From the NCBI GenBank assembly GCA_030248225.1, contig JASANE010028631.1:1-64000 (forward strand): a DNA stretch of 64,000 nt, in the 5' to 3' direction. The notes below the pieces were generated by a model that had not been told where the DNA came from, searched no databases, and saw nothing but the letters and a program-made list of their open reading frames with translations. Positions 45,839-60,010 of this stretch are shown piece after piece (the stretch's first letter is position 1; each line of letters opens with the position of its first letter). The position numbers and the translations under genes were made by a program. This DNA comes from Trileptium ribeirensis. Its lineage: Eukaryota; Nematoda; Enoplea; Enoplida; Thoracostomopsidae.

Positions 45839-48800
45839 TCCATCTCGCCTGCGGTCCCGTTGTGACTCTATGCCAACCCTTTCTTCGTCCTACAATTTAA
45901 GCCTAATCCTTAAATTTCTCGCTCCCGGTCCCCCGTTTTTGGTTTTCCTTGTCCGCGCGGATGCCTGGCTTCTGTTACTGCTATACGCGTTGTTACTGTG
46001 TTGTGCTTTGCATTTCCACTGCGATGCGCACTTCACTAACGCCCGTATTTTTGAATTTCACGAGCGTGGGCGCTACCGAAGCTGCCGTACCAACGACTGA
46101 CTATAGGCGAAGAAAGAGAGAGCGAAATGTGAATAAAAACGTGAAACTTAAACCAAAAACTCAAACCTGAAACTGTTGATACTAACTGAAAGCTTAAAGT
46201 GCCTTTCCATTAAAGCGAAAATGTCAAAACTCAGCCATAAAGTCGCCCAAAAAAGAATCATGGGTTTTGCTCCCGCTCGATCTGAAGCCAAAATTCCGGT
46301 CTTCAGATCGGGTTTAATTTTAAATCTGTGGGGGGCGCCCATTGGACGATGTATTTTGTCCGCAACTGAGGTGGCCGAAATGATTGGGCTAAAATTTTAA
46401 CTATAATTAACTCCTGCAGAATTCGTTTTACTCCGTAAACAACCTAACATTGAATGCTCGAGTGCTGGTCCATGAGTCGACACCTACCAAAACCTAGGTA
46501 AATTTGATGTTGCTGCAATAGAGTATATAACGGCTAATTCCGATTTAAGTGCTTTTACTAGTCGGCTAGCAGGTTCAGGCCGAATTTGGGCGCGTCTTCA
46601 GCTTTTGCTCACCTGCCAGCGATACCTATGCCGAAGGCAACCTGGAATCGGAAGCACCTATTACATTTGCTTTGATCATTGTATAGTGCACGACAAATTC
46701 TGGCCTGAATTGGCCTAGGAAGTTTGAAGGTAGACCTTTAAATAGTTTTTTAGCCAAATAATGCGAGACGTCTGGGCATACCACGTTCAATAATTTTAGC
46801 GTAAACTCCTATGAAATTGCACAGTCGGCAAAAGTAAGAACAAACGCAAACCAATCTGGCGCATTCATATCACACTCTGTGTTCGCCAGCCTCTAATAGA
46901 AAGCACATTTCCACCTGTCCGGCATCCTCAATTTGTTTGGACTTTGTTAAAAGTGTTCCCTTGGTCCAGCTTCAGATGCGGGGTTTGTACCCTATTAGCT
47001 TAGCTTACGGCCTTTTGTGTTTACTGTCGCCGAGGCAACGACAAACATATCGACATAATACGAGATAAGGCATGCAATAGCAAAGCATAACATAAATACA
47101 CATAAGAAACAAAGGTTAATAACCGGAACATCATTACAGCCACGACCATGGCACTATACATCATGTTATTTCCTATCTGCCTATATAAGTCGGATCCAAA
47201 GTACACTGAATATTCTACCGGATAATGTTCCAGGTCATGGTATGTCCAACGTTCTATTTCTTGCAGAGAGTATCGACTCCAAAAATTTTTAGTATACACG
47301 CAGCAGACCGGAACGGTCCTGTTACATGTCTTAAATTTTTTAATGGAAATTTCGAACTTAATAGCCCGACTGGGATTCAACTTACTCTCGCAAGTATTCT
47401 CCTAAAGAGGACTGTCCCAATTTTCCGATCTCCGGGACACAGAACGGTCCCAATACATTAATAGAGTACACTTTTGATAAAAATTGTGCGTCAAATAATT
47501 TTTCAGCAAAATTGTAAATTTATGAAATTGTGGTCCGTAGATGTATATTTGTTTATTTCTACAATTTCAAAAATGGTGGTGATCGTTTGTTCTGCACCGC
47601 TGATTACCGTCGTTTTCTAACGGCATATTTGACCATTGGGTACAGTTTGAAGCCGCCGCTACCAATGAGATAAAAGGCATTGTTCATTGAAACTCAGAAT
47701 TCAATTACTATGATGTGTAGCACACGAAGTCTCAGCCAGAAATGACTGTTAGGTCTCCAAACAAACAGAATTCAGATGCAAACTGTCTTATAATGCTGGG
47801 CGTTGTCACTGTTACATGTAATGTTACTCCAATGAAACCGCTCGCTGCAACCGCTGATATACAAATGATGTTTATGGTTGGAGCGATAGTTAATATGACA
47901 GTGATTAGAAAAATTTAAATGCGTACAACATCGTTTAAACTATCAACAAATTTCAATTTATCTTTGTACATATCTGTCATAATTCGCTAATTTTTTTATG
48001 AGTAATGAACCGGTTTATTGTATATGTTATTTGCCTCCTTATATAACCTTGGATAGCTGAAACGTCACAACTGTCGCACATTGTGTGCAATTGATAAAAA
48101 TATATTGGTGTATATAGTGTAGAAATTTTTATACTAGAAACACATATAGAACACTAGCAACTCTATCACAACAATGGAGGTACGTCTCTGAATAATATAT
48201 ACAAATGAAGCTAAGACAACCCAACACAATTTTGATATATATATAAGGCGACAAATCCAGTTTAAAAATATATCGTGAAGTATTATTAGAATTTAATTAT
48301 ACATGAAATAAGAAAGCCAGTAATATGAATATGAATAAGATAACGTGGAGCTTATTTCTGCTTATAGAAATTTTATGACAGTTTCCGAATTTTAGATAAA
48401 CTGGCTATCATCTATGTAACTGTACGAAATCAATATAAGCTAGTATAACACTGTATTAACAAATTTGTGACAGAAACTACTACATTGGAAAAACTTGGTA
48501 ACTAAAATACTGTAATCCAAAGAGGGATTGTCGCTCAAAACTATTTGAGCACGGATTTCTAACAGAATATTGGTGAATTTGGGGCGTAGTTTTCCATCAA
48601 TATACATGGAAATTACGGAACACTTAAGGAAAACAGTTAAAATTGTAAGGCGAGCTTTATTATAGCAGCAGAATTTTCAAAGCCCATTTGCAGAAGTCAC
48701 ACACTAGAGTAGGTTATTCGAATTGAAATGGAGCAAGCGAAGTTTGCTAAATCTCAATAACGGATAGTTATTCGAAAAATATTTTGGACTAGTCTAATTC

Positions 48801-49744
48801 AGCAGTGGATATATTTATTTTAGCGAGATTTTTTTTGGCCTCACAATAGTATCTAACTATGCGTATAAATTTGTATTTTAGACGCTTCAACGACTTCCTG
48901 CCCACATGCTCACAAAACTTATACTAATTCGAAACTTTTGGTTGGCAGTTTGGGGAATTAACGTTTTAGTCACTACGTTATGAAAAGAGCAAGAAGCAAA
49001 TCTTCTTCAGAAGCTACACATTGAAGTTGCGGACGATCTCTTAGAGCAACCGCTTTCAAGATATGAGTCAAAATTTTAAAATACCGCAAAATAAGCTTTT
49101 CAAAATGTAACTGAGACTTAGTCCGCTTTCTGTCACAGAGATAGGTCATAGACAGTCTGCCGAAGGTTCGTCGGCTTGAGGGAAAGGATGAGGTAGACAA
49201 TCCGTGGGAACAAAGAACAGGACTACCCTATAAAGTACGACCCTTCCTTCTTGGTTCGCCGGCACTCCTCCCTCCTCCCAGCTACGCACGGAAAATTTTT
49301 AACAACAATTGGCAAAAAATAGTGTGAAAATTAGCATTATTGGCAGCACAAAATTGGCAAAACTGAGAAGACGCGTGGAGGGGGACACGTCGTCACTGTT
49401 TTCAGCACCACCCTGGGAAGACCTGACTCCGGCAAGAGGCCAACTTCCTTGGCATGACTCTTCCAGCCGGCTCCATCTATCACTCTTATAGACCTTTGAG
49501 AGTCAGCATGTATCTGTATTGTATCACGTATTGAATTTTTAAATCGTGGCATATCAGGCTGTTCTTGTAAATGTTGTCATGTTACACTAATTTAGCAATA
49601 GTGACGTGCCATTTGCACCAAGATGTAGGCGTTGGCGCGACGGCATTGCAAACAGTGATAGCTGGCTTGCCGAGTGCTGGTCGTTGATTCATTTGACACG
49701 TTAGCTTACAAAATGTGTGTAGTTAATGCACATCATTAATATAA
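45839..49744. other. Right-arm sequence without recognised gene
   Basis: Inverted counterpart of 33640-37559. It contains the same 119-codon TTG-initiated frame on the minus strand (47021-47380). No gene called. Confidence 0.5.
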
Positions 49745-50165
49745 ATGCCGCATAATGTCGGAAGTAACATATTCAACCACGGCGCGCAGTAGCATATCAT
49801 CCGCAGTAGAAGGGAACCATGATGATGGCGTCCCTCCATATTCTTCAGAGTTTGTGGAGACGTCGGGCAGGGGCGTAAGAATGCAGAACATATATCCATT
49901 GCCATTGCCATTTCATACTTCAGTTTGACGTCATGACCCATAAGGTTGATTCTAATTGGTCTACACCAGTAGAGAACGATACCCTGTAAATCAACATGCA
50001 TCAACGAGTGCTTAGCAATTGTAAGCGCCGAAATATCGAAGACTGACAACAGTTCGGTCACCGAAAACACCGATCAACAGTTCGGTCACCGAAAACACCG
50101 ATCGATCATCGTGACGATATATCACTTGCAGTCGCTCGCCGGCTGACATGCCGATGATGACATAA
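49745..50165 (-). pseudogene. Degraded Ty3/gypsy integrase core, right arm
   Basis: Inverted partner of 33196-33630. It has the same 28-bp tandem duplication (about 50050-50106), plus its own indels and substitutions. Confidence 0.72.
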
Positions 50166-50475
50166 AACGTGTGAAACCAATCGGCTGTTTCGTCAGTATC
50201 GGCTCAATCGATGTCTTTATGTGACGGCTCATTTTCACGGCTTGACAATCCTAGCAAGTTTTAATCATATTGCGAATGTATTTTGTAATTCCCGGCTAGA
50301 TTGGTTGACCAGTTAACATGACGATCAGCTCATGCTTGGAGCTTTTGGAACAAGACAAATACGCGTTGGTGTCGGAATATTTTAATGATAGTAGCTGTAC
50401 GCCATATACTGGAATTGGCGCGAACGAGAACAGGACAGTTGAGCGAAATAACGGTGGCACTATCGGAGTGATGAT

Positions 50476-51945
50476 TTTCACACTTTCAACTTTGTTATCC
50501 TGGGATATTCCGCATGACTTCGACACGGGGTTATTTATCTCATCCGCCAAAATACAAAAATTTCATGCAAGCAAAGATTGGTTAGCGAGCATGAAAATAT
50601 GTCAATGCTGAGACGTGAACCTGTAAAGCGGACATTTGTGCCATTTTCGGTGCACGGATCAGTCATATACAACAAAATTTATATTATTACCGTAGTTGAA
50701 GGAGAGCCCTCCTATGCCTGATAGGAGCACCTTAATCAAACTAGGGAAAGCTAGCCGGTCATTTTATCATAGATTTCGAAACGTCATCACTTATACTTCA
50801 GGCGAATCACTACACTATACCTGCTGCCTTCGGACCCTTCCACAGTCAATCTCGTTTAGAATCGTAACTGAATTATACAGCACACTGATCCTGAAGCTAC
50901 GGGATATCAATATGTATACAAAACGTGGGCGCCTGGTGATTAAGGAACAAAGGGTCGACCAAAGTTGTATAAATTATGTATAGAATTTTGTTTATTAGTA
51001 TCCAAGTTTTAAGCAAATATATTCATGCACGCCATGGTCAGAGCCTAGCCTAACCGACCGTGCCATTCAATTAGTGACTTAGTTTACACATAACACAGCA
51101 GGACTTTCGCCATTTCCTCGCATCGTGTTGGACAGAAAAGGCATTTTTAAGAAAAACCCTTAAGAAACCAAAGAAACCACGGCTCTTGCTGTTATAGCAA
51201 GCTCCTCGGCTTCATACCTGAAGCCATCTAAACGATATCAGCTATTACCTGAGCAAAAATGCGAAAGCGGCAGGCGTAAATACAGCAAGCCGAGCACTAA
51301 AACTCTAGTCGGACACCCCGACTGTTTTGTGAAAGTTTTGCGCCGACTAACCTCGAATAGTCGTCGCGGTGCTACTTTTATACCTTGGCGGTTTCGAAAC
51401 TCTAGCTTCGGACTGACTCTACTGGTCTCTGTTTTCTCTCCGGCTTGATCCATCATTTTGCAGTATTTTAGATTTTTAATTATTTGCAGTGCAGAGCAGG
51501 TACTTTATCAGACTGCGCTACCATTACCTGGTCTCATCGCCAGGCACGCGGTGGGGACATCCAGCTCCCATGTATGTGTTGCGCATTGTTTCACTCTCTT
51601 TTTTTGTGTTTCTGCTCTGGGGCGTTTACTGCTCTGCTTTGGCTCTACGGCCCTTTGGTCATGTTTGGCTTCCTGCTTTTTGCTGTTATTTTTCTCTCTG
51701 CGCTTTCCTTGCGCTATGGTCTCTGTGCTGTGTTCTGAGCCAAAAGAGCTTTGCGCTGTTCTCTCCTTTTTCACAGCTCTCCCTATGCCGTCTTTGGTAG
51801 TGTGGGTTCTCGAGTCTCTCGCAGCTCTGCTGCGTTATTGTTTTGTGCTCTGTTGAGCACGTTGGGTTTCTCTTAGTCTGAAACTTGGCTGAACAGGCAT
51901 ATTTTTTATTTTAATACATATATATTTCTATTTATGGCTCATTTA
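50476..51945. other. Non-coding region with a GC-richer, pyrimidine-rich block
   Basis: 51180-51880 is GC-richer. Its second half is strongly T/C-rich and gives Leu/Phe/Cys-rich frames that are composition artefacts. It may be an unassigned LTR or element leader. Nothing is recognised in 50476-51180. Confidence 0.45.
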
Positions 51946-52490
51946 CGATAAGTTGTGTGCAGGCTGACTTTAGTCTTTTCCAGCCGTCAAAGTACACTCA
52001 GTTGGCAATGCTATAGCACCACCTAGCTACACGTTTTTTCTTTGCAGGCGTATCTAGCTTTCTGGAAAATTTATCTAGTCTAGCCTAACTATACTGGGAA
52101 AACTAGAGCCTCCTGGAGAACTGACATATGCGGTGAATGTTTTTGATTTACACTATAGCTGTAAAAATTTTAACACTTTCTGGGTCTTGAAATTTCTATT
52201 TGGACAGCGCTAAATCGTAAACTTCAAATTTTGGGCAAGTGAATATCTTGGCAGACCCCAAGACCCCAAGGTAAGGAATTCAAATTTTGGCGTGAGTTTC
52301 GGATACCGTCACGGGTTGACTCTATCAGACAAAATTTATAGTTTGCGCAGACTGTCATACAAACCTCGAGTCACGTAAAGACTCCTCTTGTTGTTCGGGG
52401 TGACTGGAACGACAGTATGCGGAAACCGTCTGTGGTTCATGAGACTGTTGGACGACTGAGAGTCATTTTGAACGCAACTTAACTTAAACT
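51946..52490 (+). repeat. Dispersed repeat A, copy 2
   Basis: Collinear with 27351-27731, same orientation, with about 160 bp of extra sequence in the middle. Confidence 0.8.
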
Positions 52491-52641
52491 ACTCTTTATT
52501 ACCCAATGCTTTCTACGTAATAATTTAGGCTGTATTTTTAAGTGTATATTTAGCCCTATGCAACCAGTGTTAATCTAATATAACAATGGCATACCCGGTG
52601 ATGCCACTACTGCGATATAGACCAAACTGTGAAGTTTATCA

Positions 52642-52862
52642 CTGTGATACCCCTGGCAAACTGTGATACCTGACTGTGATACATTAATGCTGTGATACCC
52701 AGACTGTGATCACCCCTTGTCAGAGGCTGTGATATTATTGGGACCTGCAATTATTTACCTGTGATATACAATTTTATAAGCCGAAAGTTGGTACACAAAA
52801 TATACCAAATTTATGTTGTTTAACCTGTGATTTTTATATACTTTTATATTCAAAACTGTGAT
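52642..52862 (+). repeat. Cluster of nine CTGTGAT motifs
   Basis: CTGTGAT occurs at 52642, 52661, 52674, 52690, 52704, 52727, 52759, 52825 and 52856, all on the plus strand, often extended to CTGTGATACC. Spacing tightens to 13-19 bp in the first five and widens later. The sequence between the motifs is not repeated, so this is not a simple tandem repeat. Confidence 0.85.
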
Positions 52863-55800
52863 AGTAAAATTTGTAAATTTACCATTGCCTTGACGGAAAG
52901 ATAACTGGGCAGAATGTAGGGAAAATGCTCAGACCGACTTGTTTTCTGCCGGGCGATGCCCGTGTTCAAAATCTAGTGTATTTCAAAGTTCAAAGTTGAT
53001 CCGAGGCCAGCCGATCATTAGTAAAGTCCCCCTTTTCCAAAATTTCATAGTACCCGTCAATTTCGAGCATCATTCATTTCTCTTCTTCGTTTATACTAAA
53101 TAAAATCAATGTTATCAGCCAATGCACTACCCAAAAACTATTTTCGCGCATATATTAAGATTTTAGATTCTTGATCCCCGCTTTTAAAAAACTTTCTGGC
53201 TAAACAAGTTACCTGCATGACCATAAATCTTTTAGCTTTCCAAACTAACGGTGGTCCCATTGTTTAGCTGTTAAAATTTAGTGGTGAAATCTCTGAAAGT
53301 ATGTGCGCCGGGCAAGTGGGTGTTAACATTAGAAACATTAAAAGCATATATACTCATAAATCTTTGCAAAGTTTTGACGTTTTCGTAGCTTGTGCCCATT
53401 ACCCTGATGTGATGTAACAAAATTAGTAATCCCAGAAGCCTAAAGCGGAATTGTTACTAGCTTGGACAAAATCTTAATATACTGTAGTCTTAGGAGACCA
53501 AAAGGGACGGCACCAATGGGCTAGACATATATATTCATAGAAATATAAAATTATACTTTATTAATCGTTCTAATTGTGCGAAGTTGTCGATTTAGAAGAG
53601 GACTATTTTGAAATCCAATCGGGTTATTCAGACGCAGCATTGGTGGCTCGGCTGCCAAAATAGTCAGAAATTCAACGTTTTGCAAAAGTAAAATTTGGGT
53701 AACAATGAGTTATGCCGGCAACAAAGCGATTGTTAGTTTAGCTCTAGCAGTCGGCCTGTAAATTTAAAATTTCGAAAAGCGACAATATACAAAGTGCGGT
53801 CTACGTGGAAGAATAAAAGAAAAATAATAATTCAACAGAAAGCCTTACGGGACACAAATAATAACAACACCAAGAGCTTAAGACGGCCATGAATTAAAAA
53901 AATTAGATATATAAGTTCGCGACTCATGCGTATATAACAAGGCTAAACATAACGTCGGGATTGGATCTCAGCCGCAATAGCAAACGCTGCGCCGGGTTTG
54001 GTTCGTCTTAAATTGTCCTAGCGTCAAATTTAAGGTCGAAGTTGAAATTTCTAAAAATAATCCTTACCGTCGCTTAAAATTCGAAAATGCGTGCTTTTTT
54101 GTCAACTGGCCGCCTCCAGTACACAAAATTATTAACTTTTCATAACAATTATATATACAACAAAAAACATCTCTAATATCAACAAAATTCCACCCCTCTT
54201 CATTCCTGGTGCATTTTCTATGTTATATATTTCTTGTTTAAATGCTCTCTCTCATTCTCCCTGTCTCTGTGTTAGGGCCCAATTGGGGATCCACATGCAA
54301 TGTTTTGTATAACGACGCGGAAACGTCAAAAATTTATTAATATATTCCAAATTATTAACATTGCACTCGGACTGCTTTCGTGTTAATTAGGTGCCAAAAT
54401 ATCATGAATTAAGATAAAAATTTGCGTTTCTTATCCACTGAATAATCGTCCCCGATTACATATCTTAAATTTTCTTCTTATTTTTCGCAATTAATACTCG
54501 TGGTGTGAAAGAAAAGTTTTATGTGTTTCTTACGTTTTCAGAACCAGAGAGAATCCGTAAATATAATTACTCAAAATGGTTCACGAAAATATAACAAATA
54601 TAAATAGCAGTTCATACAAAAAACACATTATTAAATGCGTGAGTAAACTTAACCCGTACCCATCAGCCATCTTATTTTGTTATTTCGAATAAATATCAGT
54701 TAACGAACGTTTTAGTTAACCATTATTCGACGCAAAACTGTTCGCGAAAACACAGGTCTGCGGTACAAATGCGGTCACATTAATTTCGCAAAAGTTCAAC
54801 GAAAATTACTTAATTTTTCGCTAATGAAAATTTACTCGTATTGAGCAACGTGGGTTGTGTTCACAAACTCTATAAGCTAAACGATAGGGCCGATTAAGTT
54901 GTAGCGTTACTATTGCGTTTGTTTGCGAGCAGAAATAAAGGTTAAAAGGCAATACATAACCACTTCCCCTTCAAAATTGAAAATCACCAAAATTTTGTTA
55001 GCACACAAGGAGTAAATTCTGGGACTTGATTATGCTTTTGCCTATTTTGTAGCGAAAACACCAATTTCCATATTTGTGTCGTAACAACAGTTTGCGATTT
55101 TCTATCGGTTATTTACAAAATAGGATGATCGATGGGCGCAGGATAAGTTTGCTCACACAAAAGTTAAAAATGCGACTACAAATCCAGACGAATTAACCGT
55201 TTATGCGGAAGGTGAAATATATACATTACGATGGTATAAGGGCATATATACATACACACATTATGTCTAACACGATTTGCCGAATATTATTTCATAATTC
55301 AAGTCATACCTCGAAAGTGATACCAATGTTCAAAATAATTGGAATTTCTCAAAATATTTCGAGTTTTTTTCGTTTAAAACACTTAAATTATCAAAAATAT
55401 TCCAAAATCTGAAGATGTCTGAAAACATACTTCTCTCCCAAATTTATTGGGATTGGGCATCTTTATCCTTCGGTTTAAATTTATTTTGAAGTATCTCGCG
55501 TCAACTGTGCCATAATTCCGACAGTCGTCTTTATATTTAGCTCGTCAAATATGTTATAACAATAATAAAATCGACGAGGTGTGTATGTCAAAGTAAGCAT
55601 AGTTTATATATGCAATACACGTAAAATCATGTTCGCCAAGCAAAATTTATAACGTTAGGTTCAAGCATGTTTGGGTTCGGATTTCATAACTCCTTTCTCC
55701 ATAAGTATCTTAACATAAATTATAATTACCCGTAACTAGTGAAGCTCGCTTGCGAGCCAGAATTCGAGTGGTGAGAACAATCCCCCGAAGTCTGTTGTAG

Positions 55801-56029
55801 AAAGCACACACAAACAAAGCCTACACACAGTACGCAGGTGCAGCATTATATAAACCGTGAGTGATGAGTCATAGTTACACCCGCCGATTTTGATAGCCAA
55901 CATGTGCAGTAGACAAAACATCATACAACGAGTACAAAAACAATCAAGTAACAATTTAATAATTCAATAAAACCCTAAATTGACCGTGAAAAGAACGTTA
56001 AAGAATTCAAACCGACACTTGAGAAAAAT
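52863..56029. other. AT-rich non-coding region
   Basis: No gene recognised. One near-match to the GTTCGCGAAC palindrome lies at 54740-54749. Confidence 0.5.
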
Positions 56030-56640
56030 CTCATTTTTCATACCAAGTATGAAGCAGAAGTGTGAAAAATATTTGCCACACAATATTTTTGACACTCGCA
56101 ATGAGCTTGTTGGCCCAGAAAACCCCATACGACACTAAAAGCAACAAAAACACACATTTAAGTGCATTTCCCACAATTTCACCAAATATGAAATTTGGCG
56201 CCAACTATAAGCTTATAGACTCCAGATTGGGAAGTAGTTGAAAAACTTGTTATATATCATTAGAAAGCCTTGATCAAGCTGCATGGAATAGGCCTATTAG
56301 TTTGCGGATACCTCGTTTCCTTATTGAGAAAAGTCGCAAAAACTGGAGGGATGCCCGAAAAATGGGCCAAAATGACGGCGTTTTGCCCCATAACTTTTCC
56401 TCGGGAAAAAATTCTAATTCTCGGGCTTCGTCACTACGCCTAAATCGACCATTGCGGTTCGAATGAACTAACTTGCATCAAAATCCGCCCAACCGTTATA
56501 GAGATCCAGGTGCGACAGACACACAGACAGGACCTCCTCCAGTGCAAAAATTGAAAATCCTCGTTCCACTCGCTCGCGAGTGGAATGAGCTCGCTTCGCT
56601 CTCTCATTCTACCCGAATTCAATTATGTGTTTATGATCCC
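56030..56640. other. Possible interspersed repeat, family unknown
   Basis: A more GC-balanced block contains an AACCGTTATAGAGATCCAGG string followed by ACAGACACACAGACAGGA, a type of sequence I associate with interspersed repeats in invertebrate genomes. It then has an inverted pair, CCACTCGC and GCGAGTGG, around 56568-56583. There is no second copy in the window to confirm it. Confidence 0.3.
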
Positions 56641-59600
56641 TTTTCAAGAAAGGAGACAAGTTACAGAGTCAAGATTGAGGACCGTTAATAAATTTTGTCT
56701 AAATTGTCTATACATTGGCGTAAGTTGAAAAGGAAGTTGCCGAGAGTTCTATCAAATTGAACGCGACAAAGGTACTAGAACGATTACCCGTGTAAAGGGG
56801 CATGTCATCATAGGGACAAAGTATTTTCACCTTAACTTGTTGGAAAATGTTACCCATACGTACGAGATTTCAAACCTGGGTCAGTATCTTGCTTTCAGGC
56901 GACGGACAAACGGTTTAAAAATCTTCATTTTAACCCAGACTCCGAATAGCACACCCGATGGAAACAAGCCAGGGCAAAGCCAACATTGGCAATGAGTTCC
57001 CGCTTGAAGACATAGTTCAAATGGTTAAAAGAATCCGATTACGCTCAGAAGCTACAAAATACAACAGTAGATACAATCTTTACTGAAAATATAGTGCTTG
57101 TAATACAAAATTCACAAAGCACAATAAATAGCTAACGGCTTAAAGAACTACCTAACTAAAGGTCACAGTAACAAATCCGTACATCACACAATGCGGCAAT
57201 ATAGCAGGCGCTGTATACATATACTGTCAAGCAAAACAGCTACAATTGTACACTTGCAACAGCGGTTCATCTGATTGTAATCTGTGGTCAATGAACTAGA
57301 ACAGAGATGGAAAGCGTTGAAAAGTTTTTGCTTTTTCAAATAACCAAACGCCTAAGGTACATGATGAACCTCAAGTGGGTGCACGGCTATATAAAGCAAC
57401 GATGAATCCGGCCGGAGGAATCTTGAAGAGCATTTCGTTTAAAATCGCCAATTCAAACATTTGGGGCATAAATTAAATGCACGCTATGCCGCTTGCATAA
57501 ATGCTATGTAAATACGGATAAACCTTATACGAGCTACCAGTAAGTGAAAGCGGACGACTGCCGCCCACTGCACCCTGCACGTGTTTCGGTTTTGCAGCTA
57601 TACAAAGTTCCAATTTTAACCGCGATATGAAACTGCACAAGAGTCAATATAAGGCCCCTGTTACATACTACTACAAAGAAGCATGATTGTAACCACCATC
57701 CCACAGTGGTGACGCATGTGTGCTTGCTTAGGTGTATAGCATTAGAAATATATAATGTAAGACAAACCATTGTTAAAATGTAATAGCGGTCGTTATGCCT
57801 AGAACAGGAAAAGCTAAAATATTTGGTTGTATGTATGAAAATCGATGAATTATAGCCTTGGGAAATATTGCTAAATATTCAATATTGATCTTATATTCTC
57901 GCACGCTATCACATCTGGCGCTTTGCGGTTAGACAGGAAATGACGACTAGCATTATTCGAAGCTAACATTTATATGTATCAAAAAAATGAATTGCTAGAT
58001 TAAACACACTAACTACATCGAACTGTTACAGTGTTGGCTGGATTAACGCATAAGACTATGTCCCTAGGCGCCACGCATTGCGGCTTCATAACTCATCATC
58101 TAGCTGTCGCTGGCGTTATTTCTTGCCCATGCTTGAGACATTATTCAGCTCCTGGCATCCGAAGTTTTCATGCGACCTACTACAAACAATTAAAAACCAA
58201 CCCGATCCTCTGGCAAATGACGATCAAAGAAATCAAGCCGCACGATATATTATATTCATGATTTGCTATGGATTTGTCATATATAAAATACCCAATTCAA
58301 CAAGTACCGTCTTAACAAAGGAATAAAAAAATTTAATTCAGCCGACTTATCCAAAATCCTGTAATAAAGAAAACGTTTGCCACGCAAGTACAAGCTAGGT
58401 GAGAGTAGCATAACTTATGAAATCATAACTTCACATAATTTAGATGCCGTTATATTATGAAGGAATTTTACTTTTGACATATGTAGTTTCCTGGTAGGTA
58501 TATAAAAAATCAAAATTGAACAAGCATGCTTAAAAATACAAATACCATTAAGAGGGGGACAAAATGCACCGAAGTACATAGTATCATAATAACCGGTAAT
58601 ACAATTAATCATATTTTTGCAACACTGAACAAATATATCCGCAGTGGATGTGACATACGACAGAGTCAATGAAATTTAAATAAACGAACATACTTGTAAC
58701 TTACTATTCTGAACTCAAACGATGCGGATAAGAGCTTTACACATATGAACGTAGAACAAATACAATTTTATGGTCGCCATAAGACTAACGATATATATTT
58801 GTAGAGAGCAGATATTTATATAAGAGCAAATTGACGAAAATTCTTAAAAATTCTCGAATTGCTAGTTATATTATAAATGGCCCCAATCTAAGAGATCAAA
58901 AAATGTAATTGATAAATGTTAAACCTCCACATTCTTGAAATCAGCTTACATTTGACCAAATATATTATTCTTGACACTAAATAGGCATTGCGTACAATAT
59001 TGTTTTCAAAAGATAATACGCAAACTGTCAACTATAAAGAATTGCAAGCAATCAAATTAAGTGGATCAATTATATTCATCCACGCTTCCAACTGAGAATT
59101 AACAACGGATTTTTAGCGAAATAAACAGTTTAGCCAGGTGTTGCATACTCCAATCGCTATCCCGGGGAAACGGAAGTAGTGCTAATATATAAAACAAAAC
59201 TGACCTGTTATTGTTGATAATGTAAATGCGAGACTAAATTTGCATGGGCCCAGCAATAACCCTCCTTTGTCATTCCCAAAAAATTCGGTAATCGAATACT
59301 GCTTTTGGCGATCACACATCCCTCTTCAAACGATTGAAAAATGTTTGCGTCACGAGCTTCAAGGCGTATGAATACTGTTACCGAACATTTTAATGAAACT
59401 GTCAAATTTTTGTTCAACTCATTTTTGTAGTTTTAATTTGAAACTTGTCAATCGGGAACAGTATAAAATTTTGTTAGCGAACAAACATGCAGACTAAACA
59501 TCCAACAAAACTAATTTAATTAGCATAATGTAACACGCCACTATTCGCGAACACTGAACACCACTTTGTGCCACAACAACATAATTACTTATCGCATTCA

Positions 59601-60010
59601 CATTTACCTATACGTAATTTTTTGGCGAAGTACAGCGTAACCCACTGGTAATAGTTTACCCTAAAGTTAGCGAACACGCTGATTGAGAGTTCTGATCTGA
59701 TACATAGGCATTTTATATCCAATTTTGTTTTTGCAAAAAAATTGTATTTGCTTTCGCGATGACGAATTTTATTATTTGCGTACTGATTTGTGCAAGGGAT
59801 TTATGCAGAGGTTACCGAACACATCCGCTAACATCTTTACTAACGAGCAAATGTGCTTTGGAATGCGAAACTGACTAGGTCAATGAATTTCAAGAACGTT
59901 GATTAGGGCAAGGATACATTTAAAGGAGTTATTGAACCATTTGGCTACGAATGTTTAATATGTATGAATGATGTTCGATAGCAAAAGTGACGTCGATGTG
60001 TTCTTTGTTT
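56641..60010. other. AT-rich non-coding region
   Basis: No gene recognised. Near-matches to the GTTCGCGAAC palindrome occur at about 59474-59483, 59543-59552 and 59668-59677. Confidence 0.5.

Larger units (their letters stand above)
42315..50475 (-). repeat. Right arm of giant inverted repeat
   Basis: This 8161-bp segment is the inverted partner of 32881-41092. The ~50-bp length difference comes from scattered indels, consistent with two related but non-identical copies. Confidence 0.95.

Noticed and set aside
32881..50475. Interpretation of the palindrome as a Maverick/Polinton or other giant TIR transposon
   Set aside because: No polymerase, capsid or integrase gene lies in the spacer, and the arms contain ordinary decayed insertions rather than element genes.
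51458..51856. 132-codon Leu/Phe/Cys-rich frame that looks like a membrane protein
   Set aside because: All forward frames are equally hydrophobic because the DNA is T/C-rich; there is no family resemblance.
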